Notes: generated by a model from the letters alone, not told the origin. 64,000 nucleotides of DNA from Pteria penguin (GCA_035048485.1 CM068586.1:47094287-47158286); one strand, 5' to 3'. Shown: positions 22,930 through 34,941, counted from the stretch's first letter. Program-made: numbers and translations.

Positions 22930-23420
22930 TTCCTTTTTATATGCCCGTCTTTGACTAGATGTATTATGGTATGGTCCGTCTGTCTGGACCTTGTATACAG
23001 GATACAGACCAAACCATTGGGACTAAGACTGTCAAAGTTGGTACCTTTACTCCTTATGCCAAGACAAAGACACCTATTGTTTTTTAAGGTCAGAGTCAAA
23101 GTTCAAGTTGGGAGTACTACTTGGTAGGAAACCCTTGTAGACAGGATACTGATCAAACCATTGGAGCTAGGTCTGTCAAACATGCTACACTTAATTATCA
23201 TGCGAAGACAAAGACACTTATTGTTTTTCAAGGTCAAAGGTCAGGGTTGTAGTACTACTTGGTAGGAAACCCTTGTAGACAGGAGACAGCCCACACTGTT
23301 AGGGCTAGGACTGTCAAACTTGCTACACTTATTCCTCATGCCAAAACAGAGCCATTAATTGTTTTTACTACTTGGTTGGAAAACCTTGTAGGCAGGATAT
23401 AGAATAAAGTATTAGGGATG
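22930..23420 (+). repeat. Second element of the same design with ~143-bp core
   Basis: The head TGTATTATGGTATGGTCCGT nearly repeats the head at 22130. About three core units then follow, with different sequence: GTAGACAGGATACTGATCAA and CATGCCAAGACAAAGACACT-like motifs. The first unit is an inverted relative of 14240-14365. Two adjacent elements therefore share a head but carry unrelated cores. Confidence 0.7.
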
Positions 23421-26225
23421 GAACAATTTAACAATTTAAAAGTGGAATGTTTCCAAACTCTCCTTCAAACTAAACTACGATTGTATGATGCCATGCTAGG
23501 TGTTGCTCTTGTCCTTAATTATAGAAGTCAAGAAATGGTTGTTTTGCAACTTAACAGGTGTACACATGTCAAATATGTGTGTCTATAAGTTGCACATATG
23601 GGAATGTAATGCCTCATTCTGTGAGTGTTTAATATTAATTAAACCCAAATTAAATATCAAAGTATATGCACAGTGAAGGGAAGTTTTGATATTGCATTAA
23701 TATTAAATGTATAAATTTAGATAATTTGCATCAAACTTATGTGAATGCAATGGGAATCCAATTCCAATCAAATCATGGCACAAGCAAATAAAACATATGC
23801 AGGTAAACAGCATGTATGCTAGAAATCTACACTAGCATTTAGAAAAAAACTGTGAATGTAAAACAGTTTCATTTTATATCAATCAATTGTCATTATGACA
23901 TTACTTTTCTCTACATGATATATATATATATTACTCTTATACAAAGGAGTCTAAATGATCTCCAGTAAATGATTGTTGTCCTTTTTTGCATTGACTTTGA
24001 TATGCATTAAAGATTTACCATGTGAGTGCATTAAAGATTTACCATGTGAGTGCAATGTGAATCATATTGCTATAAGTTTAATGTGCATTAAATCTAAATG
24101 CAAATTACAATTCAAAGTGCATTCATATGAATGAGACATCAGAATCAATGTAAGACATTTAGATAGCTTTTGTGTGGCCTGCAAAGCTACACATTGGGAT
24201 CTGTCTGTCCGTCATGTCGGAGTCAAATTTTACAAATTGGATAGAAAGTAATATATGTTCCCTCAAATACTGAAGTTTTATGATAAGCATTTAAATGCAA
24301 TGCAGATAGGAATTATAATGCCTTGTGTATTGTATTACAGTCTCATGCAGTATAATTAAAGCCTCTTGTGTTTTGTAGGCTTAGACCAGTGCAGTGTTGT
24401 TTCATGAAGGCTCCGCTTTGATTGGTATCAATAGTTGGATCACTGTCAAAAGGCTCATTTTGACCTTGAAAGATTTTGTCAGAAAAAGATGATATAGGAT
24501 GATTGATCTGAATGTGTCCTTTCAGAGGAATAAAAAAAAGTAAGTATTTTAATTAACATTTTTTATATTTCGGTATTTGAATAATAAAAACCTTTTTCTC
24601 TTATTTTAATTTTGAAAAGTAATAGGACTGAAGAAAATGACTTTAACACAAGATCTAGAACAAAAATAATGATATGATGTACACTTATGTGTATTTGTGT
24701 AATGATCAAGTTCTTGAACATGATGAAGAATGATAATTTGCTTCTGGAGTTGAATTTCTGCCAGAGGATGTCTGGAGAGCTATTGTTAATACCCCTTGTG
24801 TCTTTGTTGTTGTCATCATCATCCATAGACAAAAACTTTAACCTTAATCATAACTTTAGAACCATTAAAGACAGTGCTTTAGTATTTCACATAATTATTT
24901 TTTTGTGCTAAGACCTTTCAATGGGTTCCAAACTCTTTGACTTTGTGACCTTAACCTTGAAGTTTGACCTACTTTTTACTTGCGACAAGACCCTTTCATA
25001 ACAAATCAAAATTTAGTATGTCTCCCCTTTGAAGATTAGTGCTCTAATTTTCAACCAAAATAGTCGAATATGTGACCAAAATATTGACATTGTGAGCAAG
25101 GGTCTATCAAACTTGCAAACTTGCAAAAACATGACCAACTTTTGTCTAGTCCATTTTTTCTGTGTTTTAAAGTTTTCATAACTTAGACAGATAAAATTTC
25201 AATCGGAAGACATCATTTGCTACACTTTGCAGAATGATTTCTTAAAATAAACCACTGTGAATCAATGGCTAAGTTTAGCAACAAGCTAGCCGATTTTGAT
25301 TTTAATGTGCTATCAAAGACTTCTAAACAGAATGAGTCAGAAAATAAAAAAAGTCTATCAGTAAGGATGAATCATGCGGTAAATATCCGTCACAATTGAA
25401 GAAGCTAGGGGCTCCTGCAGCCAAACGACTGCATGAATTTTCATGGTTGCAAGTTCGGAATGGCAGAATGTTCTTCTTCTTCTTCTTCCAGTATGAAGTG
25501 TACTCAAAAGTTGAATGTTATACTTCATAGTCCATCAGTAAGCACGAATCACATTTGAAGAAGCTAGGGGCTGTACGATATGTTCTGTCAATTTATCTAT
25601 GGGTGGATGCACCTTCTTTAAATGGGAAAGTGATGTCATAAAAAATTTTTTTTTATCTCTTTTCGATAAAATGAAGTTTATTTCGATTGCAACTAAAATT
25701 TTACCTTATGGTGACTAAAAACTTAGAAAGGGAACCAAAATTTTGAGATGGTTGCTTTTTAGGGACCAAGAACCAAATGCTACTTTGAGCACTGGACTAT
25801 CAAATACAGCAGAATGATTAAGATCTAGGTTTGGTGATCTGTTACTGCTCCAATGACTTGTCTTAGAGATTGCATGTCAACCTCTGAAATACAACTGTAG
25901 TAAATTGTTAATACTGGAATCAACTTCCCAGAAGAACAAAATTACTAGTTTTCAACACAGCGAAAATAGTGTATTAATTGTCATTTCACAGTACCAGTTT
26001 ATGAGAGATGTGGATAAAGTGATAATATCTGTGGTGTATCAGCAAGACAAATCTTATAAACAACAAATTTATTTTATCAAGGACAGTGTACCCAAAATGT
26101 GTAAATATTGAAGGGAACTTGCAAATTGCAGGGAACATGGATGCCAACTAGCAGAGAATATTAACATTACATTTTAAATGATTAAATGTATATGTTACAT
26201 CACCATGTGTCTTTTGTCTTTGTAG
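23421..26225 (+). other. AT-rich non-coding stretch, possibly intron upstream of the NAA50-like exon
   Basis: I found no earlier NAA50 exon here. Small features only: a duplicated GCATTAAAGATTTACCATGT (24005 and 24029), a repeat head CTGTCTGTCCGTCATGTCGG (24201), TGACCTTAACCTTG-type repeat words near 24950, and a ~180-bp spaced duplication containing GAAGAAGCTAGGGGCT (25396 and 25557). Confidence 0.45.
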
Positions 26226-26292
26226 GAACATTGATGTTAGAACATGTACTGAAGATTTGTGAAGATGATGGCAACTATGAGAATGTGTTCCT
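26226..26292 (+). CDS. NAA50: Internal exon of N-alpha-acetyltransferase 50 (NAA50)
   Basis: A 67-nt open segment lies between an acceptor (TTTTGTCTTTGTAG) and a donor (GTAGGT). Read with 2 incoming and 2 outgoing bases it gives TLMLEHVLKICEDDG followed by NYENVF. This closely matches, from memory of the family, the segment after the acetyl-CoA-binding R-x-x-G-x-G loop of NAA50, where human has KMLNHVLNICEKDG. NAA50 is a GNAT enzyme that acetylates protein N-termini and works with the NatA complex. The exon covers the helix after the CoA loop and the start of the next strand. I could not find the flanking exons (N-terminal part, or the HVQ...FY..FGF part), so they lie outside the window or this is a fragment. 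A duplicated pseudogene is possible. Confidence 0.75.
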
Positions 26293-26387
26293 GTAGGTAT
26301 ATGGTAATCATGGCTACACAGTGTCTGTCTGTATCTTTGATAACAATTTACAGAGGATGACCTGCCACAGTTCTCTCCCACAATATA

Positions 26388-26912
26388 ATGCACACATGCC
26401 AGGGCAGTACAGCTTACATTGGCACATATGCCTGGGCAGTACATCTTAGGTTTGCACACATGCCTGGGCAGTACATTTTAGGTTTGCACACATGCCTGGG
26501 CAGTACAGCTTAGGTTTGCACACATGCCTGGGCAGTACAGCTTAAGTTTGCACACATGTCTGGGCAAGCTGAGCAGTACAGCTTAGGTTTGCACACATGC
26601 CTGGACAGTACAGCTTAGGTTTGCACATATGCCTGGGCAGTACAGCTTAAGTTTGCACATATGCCTGGGCAGTGTAGCTTAGGTTTGCACACATGCCTGG
26701 GCAGTTTAGCTTAGGTTTGCACACATGCCTGGGCAATACAGCTTACATTTGCACACATGCCTGGGCAGTTTAGCTTAGGTTTGCACACATGCCAGGGCAG
26801 TACAGCTTAAGTTTGCACACATGCCTGGACAGTACAGCTTAAGTTTGCACACATACCTGGGCAGTACAGCTTAGGTTTGCACACATGCCTGGGCAGTACA
26901 TCTTAGGTTTAC
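26388..26912 (+). repeat. 32-bp minisatellite, about 16 copies
   Basis: The unit is GCACACATGCCTGGGCAGTA plus CAGCTTAGGTTT. One unit has a ~12-bp insertion (GGGCAAGCTGAGCAG, near 26565). It starts about 95 bp after the NAA50-like exon, so it would be intronic if that gene is intact. Confidence 0.93.
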
Positions 26913-27539
26913 CTACACTTTGTATCTCTGTGTCGCTACTATACAATCAAGAAAGAAATTTCAAAGAATGAGATTGTTTTGTATACAAAAGTGAATTCAA
27001 ATCATATGGGAAGCAGTGAAGAATTTTGAAATACAGCACTTCTCATTTTTCGTGTCTTGTAAGCTAAGACACACAACCATGGGTAAGTCTCATTATTAAA
27101 AACAACCATTGAAATACAAAGTTTCATTTAAGGGTGTTCTATGTTCATAATGTATTTTAGTGGGTTTTTTTTCTGTCAAGTCATCTGTGGTCACATCTAA
27201 GAACTTGTAAATTACCTGTCAAAAGTCTGTACACTTGATAATATTTAACGACTTGTAAATTATCTTTTAAATGACTGTACACTTGATAACATGTAACACT
27301 TCACAGGTTATCTGTCAAGGTTCAATCTTAATAATTGACAAATCTAGGATTGCTATTTATTTTAAACCTTGTGAAAACTGTCTGTATTTTTATAAGAGTT
27401 ATCTCCCTCAATTTATGATACAAATTACATCAAATAAACAGATATAAATTTGCCAACTCTTTCAAGGAAAAACTTTTTCAAATGACTCAATAAGTACAAT
27501 AACTACTCTCCCCTGAGGCCTTCTATACATGATATGTAA
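26913..27539 (+). other. AT-rich stretch, nothing recognised
   Basis: A short diverged duplication (ACTTGTAAATTACCTG at 27205 and ACTTGTAAATTATC at 27251) is the only structure seen. Confidence 0.4.
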
Positions 27540-27544
27540 TGCTG

Positions 27545-27938
27545 TATCAAATACAAGTATGCAATAACAAGCAATAACATAATACTAGTATGCAATAACA
27601 AGCAATAACATAATACTAGTATGCAATAACATAATACTAGTATGCAATAACAAGCAATAACATAATACCAGTATGCAATAACAAGCAATAACATAATTAC
27701 CAGTATGCAATAACAAGCAATAACATAATTACAAGTATGCAATAACAAGCAATAACATAATACTAGTATGCAATAACAAGCAATAACATAATACTAGTAT
27801 GCAATAACAAGCAATAACATAATACTAGTATGCAATAACAAGCAATAACATAATACTAGTATGCAATAACAAGCAATAACATAATTACAAGTATGCAATA
27901 ACAAGCAATAACATAATACTAGTATGCAATAACATGAT
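27545..27938. repeat. 31-bp minisatellite, about 13 copies
   Basis: The unit is TATGCAATAACAAGCAATAA plus CATAATACTAG. Some units are shortened or have an extra T (ATAATTACAAG). Its minus strand is open and yields the hydrophobic frames 27503-27748 and 27794-27997, which are repeat by-products. Confidence 0.93.
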
Positions 27939-28079
27939 ACAAATAAGCAAGGATTCAACGTGTTCTGTTCATAATTAAAAAAAGGAATAGGAGACATATA
28001 TAATGTGTTAAATTAGACAAAATATAATATAATTTGACTAATTAGAGCATCCTATTTTATTGGGAATTATGATCCATAT

Positions 28080-28690
28080 AACTGTTTCAGAAACATGTGG
28101 AGACTTCTTATAGATTTCTAAAGAAGTTTTCGAATTTTTAAATTTGTAACCAAACATAAATCATGGTCAGATGATGTTTCACGAAACATTTCTTGAAGAT
28201 AAGGTGGTGCTATTCCATTTACACATTTGTATACTTTTGATAGTTTAATCTTATTTGGCAGTCAGTCGAATTTAATTCTATAGATAGGGGTTCACTTGGG
28301 AAGTATTATGGTTTATCAATAGTTTAGAATATGTCTAGCAATTTTCTTGTGCAACTTTTAGAGACATAAACAATTTTGTTAAGAACTGTTTCCCCAAAGT
28401 GTCATACAATAATTAAAAAGAGACAGTATATAGACATGATAATACAATATTCTTGTCTCCTTTTGGAAAAATTTCTTTATTTTTAATAGTAAAAGTACCT
28501 TTGAGCTTATAGACTTGAAAATATGTTCAACTTGTTCATCTCACTGTAAAAATTTGTCTATGTTTATATCCCTGTGACTTTATGTGATAAACATTTTCTA
28601 TGTAAGTTTCATTTAGAGTAAGAGAAAGGGTGCTCTTTGAGAGACTTGAGAGTTCTTGAAGCTAATGGAAGATTTAGTTTTTGCTTTTGA
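28080..28690 (-). pseudogene. Decayed LINE reverse transcriptase C-terminus (jockey/CR1-like)
   Basis: On the minus strand, broken frames read in order: KIKKF, then LYYHVYILSLFNYCMTLWGN (near 28450-28370), then LNKIVYVSKSCTRKLL (near 28380-28330), then KVYKCVNGIAPPYLQEMF (near 28238-28185). These match the thumb and C-terminal region of jockey/CR1-type LINE reverse transcriptases, where a YC..WGN motif is followed by a KxLNGLAPPYL motif (known family pattern). Frameshifts and stops separate the blocks, so the copy is dead. Only this C-terminal part is recognisable. The catalytic YxDD region is not visible. Confidence 0.7.
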
Positions 28691-30726
28691 AATATATTTT
28701 GAATACAGAATCAGTATATATATATATTTGTTGATTTATTTATTTTGACGTGTATGGAAGTAGTTGGTAAAATATATTTCTTTCATAGTGTGTAGTTGAT
28801 CTAGTATTGTAGGTGGAAAGTTGGCAAATTTCATAAAGGACTCATATAGGACTCGCTTTATACTCATTTCATGTGGAAATACTGACCCAAAGAAACTTTT
28901 TCAGCTTTCCTTCAAATTATCAAGATGAAAGATGCTTTGGAGATTTAGTGTGACAACTTGCATATCAAGTTTGACAATAGTTTAATAAGTTATGATTGAT
29001 ATACTTTTAGAAGGGTTAGCGACCTATGCAGTAAACCAGTCTGTAGGAATTGTGTGACATGTTACAGATCAAGTTTGATTAGTGTCATTGTTGACATACA
29101 TTTAGCACAGTTACTGTACTCTTTAGAGAGGATGCAAGTACAAAGTTGACAGTAGAGACAAAAGGGAGAATGTATTGCTTCAGCAGTACACATTATGTTT
29201 GTTATGTAATAGATAATAGTAATGAAGTTTCCATAGGTATCTGGCAATATTCAGTCATTTTCACGTGCAAACATAAAGGAATTATTGAGAAATAATGATA
29301 TAAACATTATTTATGTTGATAGTTTGTAATATGACGCATATCTCTTGGTATAGTCTCTTTTATGCCTATCTTATAATCTGTAATATATTGCAGTGTCCAA
29401 ACGACAAGGAAAGGTCATAAAAGATTCCAGCAAGCTGGCCAAGAAATCCTATAGGAGGGAATGACTTGTAAAGCATCCATTTGAGGCAGTTTCGTAGTAA
29501 ACAAAGGTACACTCTCAGTTTCTTTTTTCAGAGACCTTGGTCAAGTGCTAGCTTGTGTTACGTATAGTTCAGGAATTCCATAATTTCCTGCTTCCAAAAC
29601 ATTAATCATGTGACTGAAAACCTGAAATACAACCACAATAAAACAACAAACTGGTATCAATTTTCTAATGATGTTGAATATTTTAGTTTATCTACACATA
29701 TTGGCTGTTATTGAAGCTCATACATTTGTCTTTAAGAAATGTAGCAGACTCTGGTAACGCACCATATAAGAAAGTATAATACATAGAGTTTTAAAAACAA
29801 TAAGTCTCTCATTTGCATAGTTTTAGACTGTTTGATTAACTTTAATCTATGTAGGAAAACATATCTATGAACTTTTTATCATAACAGATTAGGAGGTTTT
29901 TCGTTTGGAGATGTGAATTTTCATCTTTAGTTTTTACATTGGTCATGAACGTACAATTATTTCAGTAAAAATTTAGGAGAAAGATTCTCTCTGAATTTGT
30001 TCAGCATCATTGAGTTTATGCAAAATATTTTGATGTTATTTATATACCATACAGGTTGTCTATTCTTTTGTTCATGTTGACAACTTTCCCCACCAATACA
30101 GTGGAAATCTATAAGTCCAGTTTACTCCCAACCAGAAATAGTCTTTTAAGACAAGTGGCATCTAATCAGAGGTTTCAATTTTTTATTTGTTTGGTTCATT
30201 GCTTGTCAATTAAACATCGTCCATTTGCCACATATTACATGTTTACAGGTTTGTATTGTAACTACAAGAGTTATCCTTCTTTGATAATGGTTATCCTTCT
30301 TTGATAATTCAGCTATAAGAGATGGGAATGGTTATTGGTGAGATACAAATTCTGTAGTATAGAAGTAATAAAACTTTGACAGTACATCAACACAATTCTT
30401 AGAGGCAATGTACAGGAGGAGACTAAGGTGAATGAGAGGCAGTCTGATGTGCATACTCTTTATTAAATATAGATAACTGATATTTATTGTCGGTGCAAAA
30501 AACTTTTTGCCTCCACAGGTCATTTAGAAGTGTGTGGTTAAGTGCCACACAGGTCCAAAAGCTTTTTCTCAGCCCAAGAAACAAAAATGACAATACTATT
30601 CATATATATAGAATTTATTTCTCCCTAGCAAATTCATCAATTTTTTTTTTTCAGTGTTTTCTCATATTTTTCTTTTATTTTATTGTAATTCCTGTATTGT
30701 TTGCTTTTTATGATGGAGTTTCCAGG
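28691..30726. other. AT-rich stretch with one weak candidate exon
   Basis: After an acceptor-like TAATATATTGCAG, the segment from 29394 is open in one frame to 29464 (SKRQGKVIKDSSKLAKK...), and in the frame set by the NAA50-like exon to a stop at 29452. Neither reading matches the expected NAA50 continuation. A run of TTTTTCAG-type acceptors occurs without coding sequence. Nothing else is recognised. Confidence 0.3.
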
Positions 30727-31238
30727 TTAAACAGGTTGGGCACATCACTCTAAAAAGAGACATTCCCTGTTTAGAGAGACATTTGCTGGCATTTTAAAAA
30801 TGTCTCTCTAAAGAGGGATTTTTTCAACCTTAATGCATGAGTTCCCAAGAACTGAAAAAGCATAATTTATAATTTTGACCTGAAACTTAAAAATCACATA
30901 TCTACAGTATATACTGAACAATGTTTGTAAAAGATGTTGACCTGTAGGAAGTACTGTTTTTGAGTTTGGTGATGTTAAACTTCTGTAGCTATAAACCCAA
31001 AAACGGTTGATAGAAATCACAAAGATTCTTTACAAATATTGTTTAGGGCATTATAAAGATGTTCACTTTTAATTTTCAAATCCAAATTCCAAAATTTTGA
31101 GTTTTAGTACAAGTATCAAGGAACTCATGCATTAAGCTAGAAAAATCCCTCTTTTGAGAGACCATTTTTTAAATGCTAATGAAATATCTATCTAAACAGA
31201 GAATATCTCTCTTTAGAGGGATGTGCTCAACCTGTTAA
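30727..31238. mobile_element. Foldback element with ~120-bp inverted repeats
   Basis: The left arm 30727-30850 (ACAGGTTGGGCACATC, CTCTAAAGAGGGATTTTT, TTAATGCATGAGTTCC) is the imperfect reverse complement of the right arm 31117-31238. About 270 bp lie between them. TTAA occurs at both ends (30727-30730, 31235-31238) and could be the target site, as in piggyBac-type elements. It has no coding capacity. Confidence 0.85.
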
Positions 31239-31878
31239 AATTGTAGTCTTTGATCATAGAGGATTAAATATTAACTGCAGGACTGATGTTTTGAGTGACA
31301 AAGGCATCTCTATTCCTGCAAAATGACGTAAGACACATTCAATTTTGTATAATGACATCAAAACTTTTATTGAAACATATTTTTTGCCACATGAGTCTGT
31401 CATTTTCAGCTTCAACATTTCCCCTAGCAAGAAAACATTATTTGTTAGAAATCAGGTCAATCCCAACCAGTAATGCTACATACAATATCATTACAAAACA
31501 TTCACAGTATTATTGATCAAACTGACCACCAGTGTACAAAAACATACTTTACAATAGAAAATGGGTGTGTATACCATTGGAAACATGATTGAGCATGCAA
31601 GTCACACAGAAAACTTGCAGAGAATATTCAGTCTTGTAATCAGACATGAAATGCCAGTCCAGATGCATTTTCTTCAATCAGTGAGAAAGACTGTATTTAT
31701 TAAGTATCGTCAAAGAGTGATAGTTGAATAAAAAGAGAACTAAACTTAATTAAAAATGTTTTCAGTAAATTCATCGAGCACACAAAAAAATAAAAGCACC
31801 GTTCTTAGTTATATTTATAGTATGAGCAAAGCTTATGTTTAATTAAACTCTCAACAGTTCTTATTCTGATGTTTCTAG
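31239..31878. other. AT-rich stretch, nothing recognised
   Basis: The frame 31295-31516 has no recognisable domain and no splice context. Confidence 0.4.
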
Positions 31879-31938
31879 GTGTATATATCAACCTGGTAGA
31901 TTTCACTACAAGTATGATGGGCAGACAGTTTAACACAG
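31879..31938 (+). CDS. Candidate 60-nt internal exon, unrecognised
   Basis: It is bounded by an acceptor (GATGTTTCTAG) and a strong donor (ACAG then GTAAGT). With 2 leading bases it is open and reads VYINLVDFTTSMMGRQFNT, leaving 1 base. Joined in phase to the acceptor at 39481 the frame stays open to a TAA. The protein is not recognised. A second frame is open until a TAA inside the exon, so coding status is uncertain. Confidence 0.35.
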
Positions 31939-32637
31939 GTAAGTTACATACCATTCTTTGTCACACTAAATAGATATTGATTACCCAGTTTGTACAACAA
32001 TAATTTTGAATCCAATTTATGATAGACAATTCCTTTTAGTCAACCTGGAGGTTTTAAGGCTCATAGAGTATGTCTCTCAGTCACTTCTTTATTTTGAATT
32101 GTAGACACTGTATAAGTAGAAATATACACTGTCACTGGTAGTTTCTTTCATGGTCTTTAAAGTGCAGATGTTTCTGCTTGCATCAATATATGCAGATCTG
32201 CCCCTGATAATTTCATAACCTATTAATAGACTTATTAATCAGGACAGACACAAAGCAGCTACAGCAAATTAATTTTAACCACACAAAATAAATTTCAGAA
32301 TCACTGCATCCATCCATCTCCCCATCTGTATACACCATATCTCTAAAATCCATGGGTAAATTTCAACCAAACTTTATGGAAAGGATAATCATCATATGAT
32401 ATTTTCTAAGAAGGGAGATTACCATTGTCCCATTCATTTTACAGGAGTTGTAGCCCTTGACACTTACAGTTTGTATGTTGTTTTCGTCATCACATCTGTA
32501 TAACCATAATGAGTATTTCAGCTAAACTTGGCACAATCAACTGTGTAGAATTGCATGATCAGAAGGGATATAATTGGACCATGTAAATGTTGGCTCTGGA
32601 CACTTGGAAATCTTTAGCTTTACAGATGTTATCTTTG
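31939..32637 (+). repeat. Unique intron-like sequence, then degenerate ~150-bp repeats
   Basis: From about 32330 to 32637, two diverged units carry AAATTTCAACCAAACTTTAT / TTTCAGCTAAACTTGGCACA and TGTAGCCCTTGACACTT / GGCTCTGGACACTTGG. This is the same style of degenerate tandem core seen at 22.2 kb. The SINE at 32651 inserted into the end of the second unit. Confidence 0.5.
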
Positions 32638-32650
32638 TCATAGTAATACT

Positions 32651-32866
32651 AAGCCGGTGTGGCCTAGTGTATAAGGTGCTCGGCTCGTGATCAAGAGGTC
32701 CGTGGTTTGACTCCTGCCCTGGGCACACCAATGTTCTGTATTTCGGATGAGGCAGTAAAAATCGAGGTCCCAGGTCAGGGTAAGCGCGGCACGTATGCAA
32801 TGCATCAGGCAGATGCCGTCACCATACATGTGAAATAATCGTGGAGTAACGTAAAACAGTAATCAA
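32651..32866 (+). mobile_element. tRNA-derived SINE, family 2, with perfect 13-bp target duplication
   Basis: The head AAGCCGGTGTGGCCTAGTGT has an A-box, and GTGGTTTGACTCC is a B-box. An internal deletion removes the GGGTGGGTCCGTTGC part present in other copies. TCATAGTAATACT flanks it on both sides (32638-32650 and 32867-32879), showing target-primed insertion, and the perfect duplication suggests a fairly young copy. Confidence 0.93.
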
Positions 32867-32879
32867 TCATAGTAATACT

Positions 32880-33238
32880 TCCTTAAGCAATGTATAGATT
32901 TGATTGTAAATTTGGCATAAGGAAAGAGATGCATGTCTAGACTTGCACAAAGGCAGATAATTGCAACACATTAAATTGTCCTTGAGACAAAGGTAGTAAC
33001 CCTGTTTTGTGGACACCTCCAATATGCATTTCTTGCAACCTTGTCACAAAGGAAAGCTATCATGTGTAAACTTGTATGAAGTACAGTGACTTCATTGTGT
33101 TAAGATTTCATGGGAAGCAAGGGGTTATATAGTGGAAGGGGTTATAACTATACGTCTCTGCTCTGCAGACAGCTATAGTTTAATTAGCTAATGAAGTCAT
33201 GCTGATTAATGCCCTATCTGGCCTTGTGATTCTTTTTT
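32880..33238. other. AT-rich stretch, nothing recognised
   Basis: No supported feature. A doubled GGGGTTATA (33121 and 33139) is the only local pattern. Confidence 0.4.
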
Positions 33239-34924
33239 AGCTCACCTGAGCCAAAGGCTCAAGTGAGCTATAGTCATAGTGCGCCATCCGTCGTCCGTCG
33301 TCGTCGTCGTCCGTCGTTAACTTTTTCACATTTTCGACTTCTTCTCTGGAACTACATTGTAGATTTGGATCAAACTTTGTGTAAATGATGTACTCAAGGT
33401 CTTCTACTAAAATTGTGTTCGGGATCCAGATTCCCTCAGGGGTGGATCCAGGGCGGGACCAAAAGTGCCCAAAAGGGTACCCCTCTTCAAACATCTTCTT
33501 CTCCAGAACCAGTACATGAATGGGGAAACTAATTGCATTTCAACAATCTATAAAGATGGGTTATTAAAAATTGTGTTCGGGGTTAAGATCCGTCAAATAG
33601 AAATTTATGCTTTTTTGACGTGTTTCTGGACTTGGTCATTTCAATGAAGAAAAGTGTCATGTTTTTCAGTTAATTGATATTGATGATTTCTTAATGACTA
33701 TTTTGATCATAATTGTGGTAAGGAATATTATTGTGAAAGAATTTTGTCATTATCTCAATTTTTGGATTTTTTATGAATTTTTTAAGACTTCCAAGAAAAA
33801 GGGGGGGGGGGGGGGTTTGGCCATTTTTCACATTTTCAGCTTTTTCTACAAAACTGTTTGAAGGATTTTAATAAATCTTGATAGAAATAAGTCACTTATG
33901 ATCCTCTTCAAATTCTGTTGTTTTCGTCTAGACCTCTTTACAGGTGGCACCACCATAGTCAAAAGTAGGTCACAAAAGAGTTCCCTCCTTTAACAATATT
34001 CTTTTTCATACGGGCTGTATACAGAGACAAACAGAATGCATAGAAATGATCTAGAGGGATGAGTGAAGATGTATTGTCATTTTGGTTCCCTTCCAAAATC
34101 AAATTTTAGAACTTTTTTTCGACATTTCTTTGGACTTGGTGATTCAATGCAGAAAAAAAGTGTAATATTTCCTAGTTAATTGATAACGATGATTTCTTAT
34201 GGACTATTGTGATCATAATTATGGTAAGGATTGTTACTTTGAAAGAATTTTGTCAATATCTCAATTTTTGGATTTTCTATGAATTTTTTAAGACTTCCAA
34301 ATGAGGGTGTATAGGAACAATTCAATTACATTTTTCACTTCTGCTGTTATACCACATGAAAGATTTTAATGAAACAAGGAATACATGAAGTACTAAAGGT
34401 CCTCTATCAATTTGGTAAATTTTTATCCAAATTGGTTAACAGATAATGCCACCATGTCTAAAAAGCAGTTCTCACAATGGTACATATACCACTTGTAATT
34501 GAAGTATGGAGAAATTTTTTTTTTCATTTCTTTACACATCTAAATAAGTTTTTAGATGTTTCTCAACACTCAACATATGAAATTAGGCAATTTTAAGTTA
34601 GATCTGGACAATATTTGAAACAATTGTTGTTCATGACCCAGACTTGAAATCAGTCAACAAAAGGCCCCACCTAAAGAAAATGACTAACTTGTTGCCCTGA
34701 ATGACTTCTTGCAGAGACAAAGGAAATGCTTAATATCAAAATCACGTGAATGGATGTGCAAAAAAGTGTTGTTTTTTATTCTAGCCTGAAATAAAATTTG
34801 ACATATTTTCAATATCTGTGTTGACTTAGTCACATTAATGCAAAAATAAATGAATTCTTCCTTCATGCATGACTGATCATCTAGGTACTCAGGTGAGCGA
34901 TATAGGCCCACTTGGGCCTCTTGT
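33239..34924 (-). mobile_element. Hairpin-ended non-autonomous element (copy 3)
   Basis: In reverse orientation it starts (at 34924) with AACAAGAGGCCCAAGTGGGCC and the ATCGCTCACCTGAG motif. It ends (at 33239) with a near-perfect hairpin AGCTCACTTGAGCCTTTGG plus CTCAGGTGAGCT, next to a (GACGACGGAC)n tract. Its core differs from copies 1 and 2: longer, partly repeated units with a G-run (about 33799-33814). From about 33800 to the 5' end it is almost identical to copy 4 (62560-63702). No transposase frame is visible. Confidence 0.85.
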
Positions 34925-34941
34925 TTAACCTGTCTATCTTA

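Noticed and set aside
26388..26912. CRISPR-like array
   Set aside because: Units are head-to-tail without unique spacers, in an animal genome; it is a minisatellite. The same applies to the 31-, 38-, 41- and 43-bp arrays.
27503..27997. Hydrophobic membrane protein frames (repeated YCLLLHT / MLLLVIAY)
   Set aside because: They are translations of the 31-bp minisatellite.
29394..29464. Next exon of NAA50
   Set aside because: In the phase required by the NAA50-like exon it reads LVQTTRKGHKRF... and stops after 19 codons. The similarity to the expected HVQ..N..AI.FY..FGF sequence is no better than that of another unrelated candidate at 31879, so it looks like chance.
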